DNA of 42,639 nucleotides from an uncultured Prevotella sp. (lineage in GTDB: Bacteria > Bacteroidota > Bacteroidia > Bacteroidales > Bacteroidaceae): positions 1 through 42,639 of the forward strand of contig CAJOIW010000017.1 in the NCBI GenBank assembly GCA_905234845.1. Reading direction: 5' to 3'. The notes below the pieces were generated by a model. It ran no database searches. It was given only the letters and a program-made list of their open reading frames with translations, and was not told where the DNA came from. The translations under genes and the position numbers were made by a program. Every line of letters starts with the position of its first letter. The first letter of the stretch is position 1. Shown here in pieces: positions 1 to 8,050 of the stretch.

Positions 1-43
1 CGCAGCTTTCACCATGTTGCAGTATTTCAATTTTCTCAATCAT
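1..43 (-). CDS. Possible 5' end of a leftward gene, cut by the window edge
   Basis: Reading leftwards from an ATG at 43, fourteen codons are open to the window edge and give MIEKIEILQHGESC. This short stretch resembles the start of Schlafen/AlbA_2-domain proteins (which often begin with a helix followed by GES.TVEFK), but fourteen residues are too few to assign a family. The region to its right carries the 22-bp repeat and the promoter of the rightward kinase gene, which fits a divergent arrangement. No function is claimed. Confidence 0.3.
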   Translation of the reverse strand, partial: MIEKIEILQHGESC

Positions 44-91
44 AAACCTATAGGGCAAGTTAAATACGCACTAATTTAATTCATCCAACGG

Positions 92-164
92 GTATATTAC
101 TCAGTAAAAGTATATATATTACCGAGTAAAATATATACTATTACTTTGTGAAAGATAAGCTTTC
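92..164. repeat. Degenerate copy of the 22-bp intergenic repeat array
   Basis: An inverted copy of the unit TAATATATATACTTTTAC lies at about 102-121 and a direct copy (TAAAATATATACTATTAC) starts at 127. It is followed directly by GAAAGATAAGCTTTC at 150-164. The same order, unit then GAAAGGTAAGCTTTT, occurs at 39253-39290, so this is a shorter member of the same family. It sits upstream of the kinase gene, between what may be divergent genes. Confidence 0.6.
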
Positions 165-242
165 GCATCGTGAAGGTTAATGATTGGGGGCATAAAGGCG
201 ATTTTTTTGCACCAAGAGTGCGAGAGTTTGCGATTTTTTCCG

Positions 243-250
243 TAATTTCG
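243..250 (+). promoter_or_regulatory. Candidate -7 promoter element of the kinase gene
   Basis: TAATTTCG followed by CAG matches the Bacteroidota -7 consensus TAnnTTTG except for one base, and lies about 42 nt before the ATG at 293. No upstream TTTG at the ideal 19-21 nt spacing is evident. It supports the ATG at 293 rather than a longer upstream start. Confidence 0.45.
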
Positions 251-292
251 CAGTCGGAAATCCGCGTTTACGCGATATACCTTATATATATA

Positions 293-1162
293 ATGGACAA
301 GCAACGCATTCTCTTGGTAAGCGACATGGTGGGCTACGGCAAGGTGGCCACGGCTGCCATGCTGCCCATCCTCTCGTATATGGGTCATCCGGTCTACAAC
401 CTGCCCACATCGCTCATCTCCAACACCTTTCCTTATGGTCGCCACGCGCTACTGGAGACAACCGACTACATCCGCGAGGTGTTTCCCGTGTGGAAAGAGC
501 TGGGCTTCCGTTTCGATGCCATTGCCACGGGCTACGTGGTGAGCGAACGGCAGGCCCGCACCATTGCCGACTATTGCCGCGAGCAGGCGGAGCAAGGCAC
601 ACTCATATTCGTTGACCCCGTGATGGCCGACTGCGGAAAACTCTATCACGGTGTGTCAGAGACGACCATTCAATGCATGCGGGAGATGGTGGCGGTGGCC
701 GACCTCACCTATCCTAACTATACCGAGGCATGCTATCTGACCGATACACCTTATCATCATCAAGGGGTGTCGGCCGACGAGGCCAGACAACTGCTCGACA
801 AGGTACATGGACTGGGAGCGCGGTCGGTCATCATCACAAGCATCCGCGTCGATGGTGTACCCTCAGTGGTGGGCTTCAACCACTTCGACGGCGGCTACTT
901 CCAGCTGCCCTACGACGAGATACCCGTACAGTTCCCCGGCACAGGCGACATCTTCTCCGCCGTGCTCATCGGCCACCTGCTCGACGGCACATCGCTTCGC
1001 GAGAGCACACAGCAGGCCATGGACACCGTCTATCGGCTCATCGACCAGAACAAAGACAATGCCGACAAGAACGAGGGCATCCCAATAGAGAAACACTTAA
1101 CCCTCCTCTTATCCTTAAACCCACCCCTAGCCCCTCCCCAAGGGAGGGGGGAGCTCATATAG
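293..1162 (+). CDS. Pyridoxal/pyridoxamine kinase (PdxK/PdxY family)
   Basis: Cytosolic kinase of the vitamin B6 salvage pathway that phosphorylates pyridoxal or pyridoxamine to the 5'-phosphate. The 289-residue product has the ribokinase-like fold signature: an N-terminal strand with VSDMVGYGKVA, a VDPVMAD segment in the middle, and PGTGDIFSAVL near residue 215, where D219 is the expected catalytic base. The ATG at 293 is chosen because the family starts just before this first strand and a -7 box lies upstream; the frame is open back to 170. The last roughly 20 residues (after about IPIEKHL) are proline- and leucine-rich and are encoded by a dispersed C/G-rich repeat, so the C terminus was probably extended by repeat insertion. 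The VanZ-like gene follows 9 nt later. Confidence 0.88.
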   Translation: MDKQRILLVSDMVGYGKVATAAMLPILSYMGHPVYNLPTSLISNTFPYGRHALLETTDYIREVFPVWKELGFRFDAIATGYVVSERQARTIADYCREQAEQGTLIFVDPVMADCGKLYHGVSETTIQCMREMVAVADLTYPNYTEACYLTDTPYHHQGVSADEARQLLDKVHGLGARSVIITSIRVDGVPSVVGFNHFDGGYFQLPYDEIPVQFPGTGDIFSAVLIGHLLDGTSLRESTQQAMDTVYRLIDQNKDNADKNEGIPIEKHLTLLLSLNPPLAPPQGRGELI

Positions 1163-1224
1163 TTTCTCCTAATGAAAAAAAATATCAAGGTCACCTCCCT
1201 TGGGGAGGGGCTGGGGACGGGTTT
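1117..1224. repeat. Imperfect 31-bp inverted repeat of a C/G-rich dispersed repeat, spanning a stop and a start codon
   Basis: The arms 1117-1147 and 1194-1224 match at 28 of 31 positions and contain AGCCCCTCCCCAAGGGAGG and its complement. The left arm encodes the C terminus of the kinase; the right arm encodes the N terminus of the next protein (VTSLGEGLGTGFG). A related core (GGGAGG, then TGGGGA after 1-3 nt) recurs at 22799-22822 inside the sulfatase and 42557-42575 inside the ComM-like gene. Confidence 0.8.
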
Positions 1225-1630
1225 TGGAGTCGGTGGAGGACTGTTTATCGGAGCGCTCATCTATTTGCTGTTCCGTCCTCGGGTGCTGCTCGGGTTTCTC
1301 GTTGCCGACCGGTTAGGGTTGGGGCCGACGGTTGACCACTGGCGCGAGGCGGTGAGCGACTGGCAACTGCCCGACTTCGTGGTCTATTGCCTGCCCAACG
1401 GCCTGTGGGCAGCGGCATGGGTGCTGATAGCCAACAGACTCTTCCGCGACCGGTCGCGCCGCAGCCGCCTGCTATGGGCATCGGCGGTTCCTGCAATGGG
1501 CGTGGTGTCGGAGCTGATGCAGGGCATGGGCATCCTGCCCGGCACGTTCGACTGGCTCGACCTCGTCTGCTATGCCGTACCCTATATGGTATATATACTT
1601 TTCAACATTATAGAATATTATGGATCTTAA
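1172..1630 (+). CDS. VanZ-like small membrane protein
   Basis: A 152-residue protein with at least three hydrophobic segments (about 22-42, 70-87 and 130-147). The segment SELMQGMGILPGTFDWLDL resembles the VanZ motif (Glu, then Gln, then an FDxxDL segment), so it is probably a VanZ-like membrane protein of unknown role; teicoplanin resistance should not be inferred. The first about 20 residues come from the right arm of the C/G-rich inverted repeat, so either the start has been captured from a repeat or translation begins further in at a non-ATG codon. The 3' end overlaps the start of the AAA+ gene by 11 nt, suggesting coupled expression. Confidence 0.6.
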   Translation: MKKNIKVTSLGEGLGTGFGVGGGLFIGALIYLLFRPRVLLGFLVADRLGLGPTVDHWREAVSDWQLPDFVVYCLPNGLWAAAWVLIANRLFRDRSRRSRLLWASAVPAMGVVSELMQGMGILPGTFDWLDLVCYAVPYMVYILFNIIEYYGS

Positions 1631-2606
1631 ATCTACAAAGGCTACCTTATGGATTTCCGGTTTCATCGTGATGGCGTTGCTCACCATTGTCGCCGTCGCG
1701 AACGACGATGAGGAGAAAGGTAAAGGAAATGTCATTGAACCGACCGAACAGAAAAAGGATACGAGCGTGACACGCGACGTGGTGGTGAACAAACCTCTGG
1801 AGGGCGACCCCTACAAAGAGCTCGATGAGCTCATCGGCTTAGAGTCGGTGAAGGAGGAGGTGCGCACTCTGGCCAACTTCGCCCGCATACAGAAGATGCG
1901 CGCCGACAAGGGTCTGAAGAACCCGAAGATGTCGTACCACCTCGTGTTCACGGGCAGTCCCGGAACAGGAAAGACCACCGTGGCACGTATCGTGGCACGC
2001 ATCTATAAAGACCTCGGCATATTGAAACAAGGTCATCTCGTGGAGACCGACCGATCGGGTCTGGTGGGCAAGTATGTCGGACAAACCGCTCCGAAGACCA
2101 ATGCCATCGTCGACTCGGCACTGAACGGCGTGCTCTTCATCGACGAGGCCTACGCCCTCACGCAGAAAGGTGAACAGGACTATGGCGATGAGGCCATCTC
2201 CACCCTGCTCAAACGCATGGAGGACGATCGCGACAAACTGGTTGTCATCGTGGCAGGCTATCCCAACGAGATGAAACGGTTTATCGAGTCGAACCCGGGT
2301 CTGCAGTCGCGTTTTAACCGCTATATCAACTTCCCCGACTACACCCCGCAGGAACTCTATGACATCTTCGGTCTCTACCTGCGCAAGAACGAATACACCC
2401 TCGCGCCCGATGCGGCCACCTATCTCCGCGAAGCACTGGAGCGCGTGGTGAAGAACAAAGACCGCAACTTCGGCAATGCCCGATACGTGAGAAATGTGTT
2501 TGAGAAAACCATCCAACATCAAGCCAATCGACTATCGAAAATATCGAATCCCGACAAAGACGCCCTCACGGAGATTACCCTTGAGGACATCAAAAAGGCA
2601 TTGTAG
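1620..2606 (+). CDS. Membrane-anchored AAA+ ATPase, CbxX/CfqX (SpoVK) type
   Basis: The 328-residue protein begins with one transmembrane segment (about residues 8-27, LWISGFIVMALLTIVAVA), then a charged linker, then a complete AAA+ module of the CbxX/SpoVK family. Visible motifs are Walker A GSPGTGKTT (K118), Walker B VLFIDEAYAL (D175, E176), sensor-1 VVIVAGYP and an arginine-finger segment NPGLQSRF. The family remodels protein complexes (for example rubisco activation, EccA of type VII secretion), but the substrate here is unknown. The start overlaps the VanZ-like gene, so the pair is probably co-expressed. An N-terminal membrane anchor is not typical of the classical CbxX proteins, and the most likely partner is a membrane protein. 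Confidence 0.82.
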   Translation: MDLKSTKATLWISGFIVMALLTIVAVANDDEEKGKGNVIEPTEQKKDTSVTRDVVVNKPLEGDPYKELDELIGLESVKEEVRTLANFARIQKMRADKGLKNPKMSYHLVFTGSPGTGKTTVARIVARIYKDLGILKQGHLVETDRSGLVGKYVGQTAPKTNAIVDSALNGVLFIDEAYALTQKGEQDYGDEAISTLLKRMEDDRDKLVVIVAGYPNEMKRFIESNPGLQSRFNRYINFPDYTPQELYDIFGLYLRKNEYTLAPDAATYLREALERVVKNKDRNFGNARYVRNVFEKTIQHQANRLSKISNPDKDALTEITLEDIKKAL

Positions 2607-2690
2607 CCCCTTACGAAGAGAATAGGGAAAAACATATAGATTCGTTTTTTGAACCTTATTACTGATTAAAAGAACAAATTTCCTCTAAAC

Positions 2691-2752
2691 AAATAGATAT
2701 TCGTGTTAATTTTGCATCAGAAATTCATTAACATTAACACTAATATCTATTT
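2691..2752. promoter_or_regulatory. Promoter region with a 19-bp inverted repeat overlapping the -7 box
   Basis: The arms AAATAGATATTCGTGTTAA (2691-2709) and TTAACACTAATATCTATTT (2734-2752) pair at 18 of 19 positions around a 24-nt spacer. TAATTTTG at 2707-2714 fits the -7 consensus and lies at the edge of the left arm, so the repeat straddles the expected transcription start of the ELWxxDGT gene. This geometry suits an operator or a 5'-end RNA structure. Confidence 0.55.
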
Positions 2753-2757
2753 GCATT

Positions 2758-4653
2758 ATGAAACATTGTTACTTTTCTTGTGCGTTCATTGCCCTCATTG
2801 CGTTTTTTGCTGGGCAATCGTCAAAAACTTACGCACAATCGCCCGTATTGCCTGACGGCATGGAAATCCTCACTCCCGAGGGTGTAGAACTCACCACTAA
2901 CTCCGACCGTGTCATCTTCGACAAGGACAAGAACCTCGTTATTGCCGGAAGCAAACAAAAAGGCTACAAGGTCTATTTCACCGCTACCGACAGCGAGCAC
3001 GGCGAGGAGCTATGGGTCAGCGACGGCACAAAGGAAGGCACCCATATGGTGAAAGACCTTTTTGAGGGTCCTATCAGCAGCGACGTGAAATACATCACAC
3101 GTTTCAACGACCGCGTCGTGTTCTCCGCCATACAAAACGAGGATGATGGGGCACAGCTCTTCATCAGCGATGGAACAGAATCGGGAACCCACATGGTGAA
3201 GCTCATCAACGAAATCGGTCCTGCCGAGCCCTGCGGCTTCGTACAGCTAAATGAGACACAGTTTGTCTTCGCAGCCATCGACCTTGAGAGTGCCGTGTAT
3301 GGTGACGATGCACAACGCTGGCTATGGATCAGCGACGGAACCGAAGAAGGCACCCAACTGCTGAAAGACTGCTGGGTGAAATATCCCGGCTCGAAGTCCG
3401 GCTCTGACGTAAGCCATTTCTGCCGCGTAGGACGCAAGGTATTCTTCAAAGCCGACACCAAGGATGGCGAATACAGCGAGACCCTCTGGGTAACCGATGG
3501 TACCGAAGAGGGCACCATCATGCTGACTGACATCCAGCAGCAAGTCGTTGATGAGACTACCGGACAGACAGGTGCTGCAGGCATCGACTGGATGACCAAC
3601 GTGAACAACAAGTGGCTCTTCTTCGAGGCCATTTCGCTCGACGGCAGGGAGCCTTGGGCCAGCGACGGCACACCCGAGGGCACCCATATGATCAAAGACA
3701 TCACTCCTGGCGAGGCCGCCAACGGCAGCCCGAAGGGAGTAGGCGCTTTCACCACCTGCGTCATGGGCGACTACCTCTACTATCGCGGCGAAGACCCCGA
3801 CCTTGTCTGTGGTGTAGAGCTCATCCGCACCGACGGCACCGAGGAAGGCACCACGATGGTCTACGACTGCAACAAAGTGCCCAACGCCACTGGAACCAAC
3901 AGCGGCAACCCCGACATCTTCCCCTTCTGCGTATGGCAAGACCTGCTGTGGGGTAAAGCCCAGTGGGGCGTGAATGAATCCTATGACTTCTGCCGCGGTC
4001 TTGAGCTCTTCTGCTCCGACGGTACTCCCGAAGGCACCTATATGCACAGCGACCTTAACCCTGGCGTAGGCGCTAATGCCGCTTGGGAAGGAACCATCGT
4101 CTCTGGCTCCATGTTCTTCCGCGCTCAAGACAAGGTACCCGTAGGCACACAGACATGGGAGCTCTTCCGACTCGACAACACCGAAGAATTCCCCGAACTG
4201 GTCGTTGACCTCGCAGAGGGCATCGACTTCGTTCACTCGCTACGCAACCTCGACGGCGACCTCGTCTTCACGTCTAAAGCCGTGCCAAGACTCTTCCGCT
4301 ACCACTACCGCAAGCCCAACTACGTGGCAGGAAAAGAAGACCCGCGCATGGACATCGACTTCGAGGGACCGTCTAACGTCTATGGCGAGCCCACTGGCAT
4401 CACCCTTAGAGGAAAAGACATTGGACAGAAAGGCGAGATTGCCATCCACCGAGTAGAAGGAGCCCTCCACATCAAGGCTGACGGCATCACCGGCTATCAG
4501 GTCAGCGACCTGGCCGGACGCACCATCGCCACCGTGGCCCACAGCGGCAACGAGGTGTTTGTCAACACGCGCCACCTACCCAAAGGCATCTATGCCGTGA
4601 AAGTAACCACCCGAAACAACAAGCCCGTCACCACAAAAATCATCATCGAATAA
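2758..4653 (+). CDS. Secreted ELWxxDGT-repeat protein with type IX sorting tail
   Basis: A 631-residue secreted protein. It starts with a signal peptide (about 1-26, ending at TYAQ). Seven copies of the ELWxxDGTxxGT motif follow between about residues 80 and 425, for example ELWVSDGTKEGT, WLWISDGTEEGT and ELFCSDGTPEGT, spaced 50-60 residues apart; this is the repeat that defines the ELWxxDGT family and probably forms a beta-propeller. The last about 75 residues (VSDLAGRTIATV ... LPKGIYAVKV) look like a type A sorting domain of the type IX secretion system, predicting export across the outer membrane and attachment to the surface. It precedes susC by 185 nt. Its biochemical role is unknown; glycan binding is an inference from its position. 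Confidence 0.85.
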   Translation: MKHCYFSCAFIALIAFFAGQSSKTYAQSPVLPDGMEILTPEGVELTTNSDRVIFDKDKNLVIAGSKQKGYKVYFTATDSEHGEELWVSDGTKEGTHMVKDLFEGPISSDVKYITRFNDRVVFSAIQNEDDGAQLFISDGTESGTHMVKLINEIGPAEPCGFVQLNETQFVFAAIDLESAVYGDDAQRWLWISDGTEEGTQLLKDCWVKYPGSKSGSDVSHFCRVGRKVFFKADTKDGEYSETLWVTDGTEEGTIMLTDIQQQVVDETTGQTGAAGIDWMTNVNNKWLFFEAISLDGREPWASDGTPEGTHMIKDITPGEAANGSPKGVGAFTTCVMGDYLYYRGEDPDLVCGVELIRTDGTEEGTTMVYDCNKVPNATGTNSGNPDIFPFCVWQDLLWGKAQWGVNESYDFCRGLELFCSDGTPEGTYMHSDLNPGVGANAAWEGTIVSGSMFFRAQDKVPVGTQTWELFRLDNTEEFPELVVDLAEGIDFVHSLRNLDGDLVFTSKAVPRLFRYHYRKPNYVAGKEDPRMDIDFEGPSNVYGEPTGITLRGKDIGQKGEIAIHRVEGALHIKADGITGYQVSDLAGRTIATVAHSGNEVFVNTRHLPKGIYAVKVTTRNNKPVTTKIIIE

Positions 4654-4745
4654 TCGACTTATTTTAATAAAGGACACTATCCGACGGGTATGATGTTGTT
4701 CTCAATACCATCATGAAAAAAAGTTTTTCTTCATATCAAGGTTGA

Positions 4746-4796
4746 GTTGCCCAAGACAGGAAGACAGGCGTTCACGCTTGTCTTCCATCGGGCAAC
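4746..4796 (+). promoter_or_regulatory. Long hairpin in the susC leader
   Basis: An inner stem GAAGACAGGCG/CGCTTGTCTTC (4760-4770 with 4775-4785, 11 bp with one G-U, loop TTCA) is enclosed by an outer stem GTTGCCC/GGGCAAC (4746-4752 with 4790-4796). There is no U-tract after it. It lies 43 nt before the susC start, so it may be an attenuator or mRNA-stabilising leader rather than a simple terminator of the upstream gene. Confidence 0.55.
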
Positions 4797-4838
4797 ATAG
4801 ACCACCCCCATCTTTACTTGCTAACTTGTTATATAACT

Positions 4839-7800
4839 ATGAAACATAAACTGACAATTCTGCTTTCGCTGTTGTTTTTCCCCATTGCGCTAAGCGCGCA
4901 AGTGAAAGGCACCGTACAAGATGCCGCCACTGGCGAGCCCCTCGTCGGAGTAAGCATCGTCAAAGACGGCAGCAGCGTGGGAGCTGTTACTAATCTTGAC
5001 GGCGAGTTTACTATCAGCGTAGCTTTGGGCACACCACTTAAAATTACCTACATGGGCTATGAGACCCAAACGGTGAAAGCTGCCCAGGGCATGACGGTAA
5101 AACTGAAAGAGCTCGCTCAAGAACTTTCCGACGTCGTGGTCATCGGCTACGGCGTGCAGCGCAAGAGCGACGTTACGGGAGCCATCTCCTCTGTCACCGG
5201 CAAGGAAATGACCTCCGCACCCGTTGCCTCTGCCTTACAGGCCCTTGAAGGTCGCGCAGCAGGCGTTCAGGTGATGACCAACACCGGCGCACCTGGTGGT
5301 TCAACGATGATTAAGATACGTGGAACGGGAACCGTGAACAACTCCGATCCTCTCTACGTGGTCGACGGATTCATCGTTGATAACATCGACCATATCAACC
5401 CCTATGACATCCAAAACGTGGAAGTTCTCAAAGATGCCGCTTCATCTTCAATCTATGGTGCCCGAAGCGCCAATGGTGTGGTGCTCATCACCACACGGCA
5501 GGGCAGCGCAGGAAGAACACAAATCACCCTCGACACTTATTGGGGATTCTCTAATCCGTGGAAAAAGATTAACGTGATGGGCGTAGAGGACTTCGCGCTG
5601 ATGCGCGACTATGTGGCCGGGACGACCCACTATTCCGCTGAAGGCCAGCTCTACTACACCAAACAAGCAGACGGCACCCTCGTCTTCGATGAAGGCAAGT
5701 ACCACCGCCTCGACTCCATCATGACCAACTCACCCTCATCGTGGTGGGACGCTATCACCCATACCGGCACCAAGCAACAATACAACCTCACCGTCTCGGG
5801 CGGTGCCGACAAGTTCAAATACCTCATCAGCGGTAACTATTACGATGAGCAGGGTATCGTGCGCACCTCCGACTACGAGCGGCTCTCACTGCGCGTGAAC
5901 ATACAAAGCAAACTCGCCAAGTGGCTCTCACTGCGAACCTCCATGCTCTACACCACCGACAACCGCTCGCTCATACCCGAAGGGCAAGGCTCTACTCTCA
6001 AACGGTCGCTTCACCAGTCACCGCTCGTGGCTATCTACAACGAGAAAGGCTACTGGTCCGAGGACCATCCGCTGGCAGCACTGGCACGTAACCATAACCG
6101 CGCAAAAGCCAACCGCATCGACCTCAACATCGACCTCACGGCAAACATCAACCGGTATCTCACTTATCAGCTGAAGTTCTCCAACTATGCCAACTTCTAC
6201 AACACCTATAACTTCAGCGAGGTAAACAAGTTGAACGAAGATTTCGCAATGCCCGATGACCTTACCACAGTGTCACGCTACTCGACAAAGACGAACAAGA
6301 CCGAGATTAACAATCTGCTCATGCTAAACTACGGGAAAGGGCTCCACAATATTGCTGCTACTGTAGGACAAACCGCAGAAATCTCGGCAGTGGAAAGCAT
6401 CAATGCCTCGAAGCGCGGCACCCCATCGAACGCGGAGAATCTGCGCTACCTATCGGCAGCCTACTATGGCGACCGTACCTCTGGCGGACTGACTGACTGG
6501 TCGGCTCTCGGCTGGATCGCACGCGTCAATTATGCCTATGCCGATCGCTACCTGCTGCAAGTGAACTTCCGTGCCGACGCCTCCTCCAAGTTCCATAAAG
6601 ACGAGCGTTGGGGCTACTTCCCCTCAGCATCCATCGGATGGCGGTTCTTCGACGAGCCATTCATCAAACGGCTCAAACTGTTCTCCAACGGAAAGATACG
6701 ACTCGGATGGGGTATGCTCGGAAACAACCGCATAGGCGACTACGCACGTTATGCCACACTCAACTCCGAGCTTAACTACTCCTATGGCACGGGCCAACAC
6801 ATCACCCAACCCGGAGCCGCTGTCACCTCGGCAGGAAACTCGCACATCAAGTGGGAAAAGACCACAAGCTATAACATCGGACTCGACCTCGGATTCTTCG
6901 ACAATCGCCTTTCGGCATCGATGGAACTATATACCAAGAAGACCACTGACATGCTGCTGCGCGTGCCCATCAGCATTGCCGCAGGCTATGTGAACGCACC
7001 CATGACCAATGCGGGTAGCGTGCAAAACAAGGGTATCGAGTTGCAGATGACTTGGAAAGACCGTATCGGAAAAGATTTCCGCTATGACGTGGGCTTCAAC
7101 ATCGCCTTCAACAAGAACAAGGTGCTCTCACTCGGACAAGGCAATGAGCCCATCTATGGCGGCTATCTCAGCGAAGGACACATACAAAGCTATGTTACCC
7201 GTACCGAGGTGGGACAGCCCATCGCCTATTTCTACGGCTATGTCACCGATGGCATCTTCCAGACAAAAGAAGAAATTGAGCAGAGCGCCCAGAACGATGG
7301 GGTCACCCTACCTGGCGACTTCCGCTTCAAAGACCTCAACCACGACGGGAAGATCGACTCCGAAGACCGTACTTACATCGGTTCACCACATCCCGACTTC
7401 ACCTTCGGTATACCCATCAACCTCGCTTACAAACAATTCGAGCTCTCTATTTTCCTGCAAGGACAAGTCGGCGGCAAGCTCTTCAACGTGATGGAGTATT
7501 ACCTGAACTCCAACTTCGGAACAGGCAATGTCTACGCCGACCTGCGACAGAAGCACTGGGCAGGCAGCGACGATCCCTTACGCTCCTACTGGGAAGCCAA
7601 CCCCAACGGTGTGGTGCCCGACCTCCGGCAAGCCGACAATGCCTACAACTACCGCGCAAGCAACTTCTATGTACACAACGGGTCGTACATGCGAGTCAAG
7701 GACGTAAGACTCTCTTATAACCTGCCTCTCTTCGTTGCCAACCGACTGCACCTAAGCTCAGCCATGGTCTATCTGTCGGCATATAACCTGCTGACCTTTA

Positions 7801-7934
7801 CTCCCTACAACGGTCTTGACCCCGAAGTAGGACGCAACAGTGGCAGTGAAGAAAACAACCTCTACATGGGTGTCGACCACGGCAATTATCCACAGGCACG
7901 CACCTTCACGGTGGGCATGAAACTGACTTTCTAA
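4839..7934 (+). CDS. SusC/RagA-family TonB-dependent outer-membrane transporter
   Basis: A 1031-residue outer-membrane porter that, with the SusD lid, imports oligosaccharides using TonB energy. In order: signal peptide (about 1-22, ending ALSAQ), carboxypeptidase-regulatory-like beta-sandwich (about 23-97, GTVQDAATGEPLVGVSI), the SusC signature segment VVVIGYGVQRKSDVTGAI near residue 99, a plug domain to about 225, then a beta-barrel ending in a C-terminal aromatic residue (VGMKLTF). A calcium-site-like loop FKDLNHDGKIDSEDR is present, as in many SusC proteins. The ATG at 4839 is preferred over the TTG at 4818 because it begins a clean signal peptide. SusD follows 57 nt downstream. Confidence 0.97.
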   Translation: MKHKLTILLSLLFFPIALSAQVKGTVQDAATGEPLVGVSIVKDGSSVGAVTNLDGEFTISVALGTPLKITYMGYETQTVKAAQGMTVKLKELAQELSDVVVIGYGVQRKSDVTGAISSVTGKEMTSAPVASALQALEGRAAGVQVMTNTGAPGGSTMIKIRGTGTVNNSDPLYVVDGFIVDNIDHINPYDIQNVEVLKDAASSSIYGARSANGVVLITTRQGSAGRTQITLDTYWGFSNPWKKINVMGVEDFALMRDYVAGTTHYSAEGQLYYTKQADGTLVFDEGKYHRLDSIMTNSPSSWWDAITHTGTKQQYNLTVSGGADKFKYLISGNYYDEQGIVRTSDYERLSLRVNIQSKLAKWLSLRTSMLYTTDNRSLIPEGQGSTLKRSLHQSPLVAIYNEKGYWSEDHPLAALARNHNRAKANRIDLNIDLTANINRYLTYQLKFSNYANFYNTYNFSEVNKLNEDFAMPDDLTTVSRYSTKTNKTEINNLLMLNYGKGLHNIAATVGQTAEISAVESINASKRGTPSNAENLRYLSAAYYGDRTSGGLTDWSALGWIARVNYAYADRYLLQVNFRADASSKFHKDERWGYFPSASIGWRFFDEPFIKRLKLFSNGKIRLGWGMLGNNRIGDYARYATLNSELNYSYGTGQHITQPGAAVTSAGNSHIKWEKTTSYNIGLDLGFFDNRLSASMELYTKKTTDMLLRVPISIAAGYVNAPMTNAGSVQNKGIELQMTWKDRIGKDFRYDVGFNIAFNKNKVLSLGQGNEPIYGGYLSEGHIQSYVTRTEVGQPIAYFYGYVTDGIFQTKEEIEQSAQNDGVTLPGDFRFKDLNHDGKIDSEDRTYIGSPHPDFTFGIPINLAYKQFELSIFLQGQVGGKLFNVMEYYLNSNFGTGNVYADLRQKHWAGSDDPLRSYWEANPNGVVPDLRQADNAYNYRASNFYVHNGSYMRVKDVRLSYNLPLFVANRLHLSSAMVYLSAYNLLTFTPYNGLDPEVGRNSGSEENNLYMGVDHGNYPQARTFTVGMKLTF

Positions 7935-7937
7935 AGC

Positions 7938-8050
7938 GCTCCGCTAATGAATAATGAATTATTAAGAATGAATTATTAAGAATTGAGAATTATGATTAGT
8001 TCAGTGAAATCAAAGATAAAAACGTTTCTCTTGCTCCTTGTCCCTTGCTT
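7938..8050 (+). repeat. Leader/signal-peptide repeat, copy 1 (before and into susD)
   Basis: This stretch begins GCTCCGCTAATGAA, continues through short AATGAATAAT/ATTAAGAATT repeats, and runs into the first codons of susD. It matches the stretch at 9691-9793 closely: from about 7973 the two are nearly identical through the start codon, the sequence encoding MISSVKSKIKTFLL and the CTTGCTCCTTG core of the signal peptide. Confidence 0.8.

Noticed and set aside
730..1335. Rightward 201-codon open frame overlapping the kinase and VanZ-like genes
   Set aside because: Arginine- and proline-rich translation in another frame of two recognised genes.
2691..2752. Invertible (phase-variable) promoter
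   Set aside because: The spacer is only 24 nt, much shorter than known Bacteroides invertible segments, and no recombinase gene is nearby.
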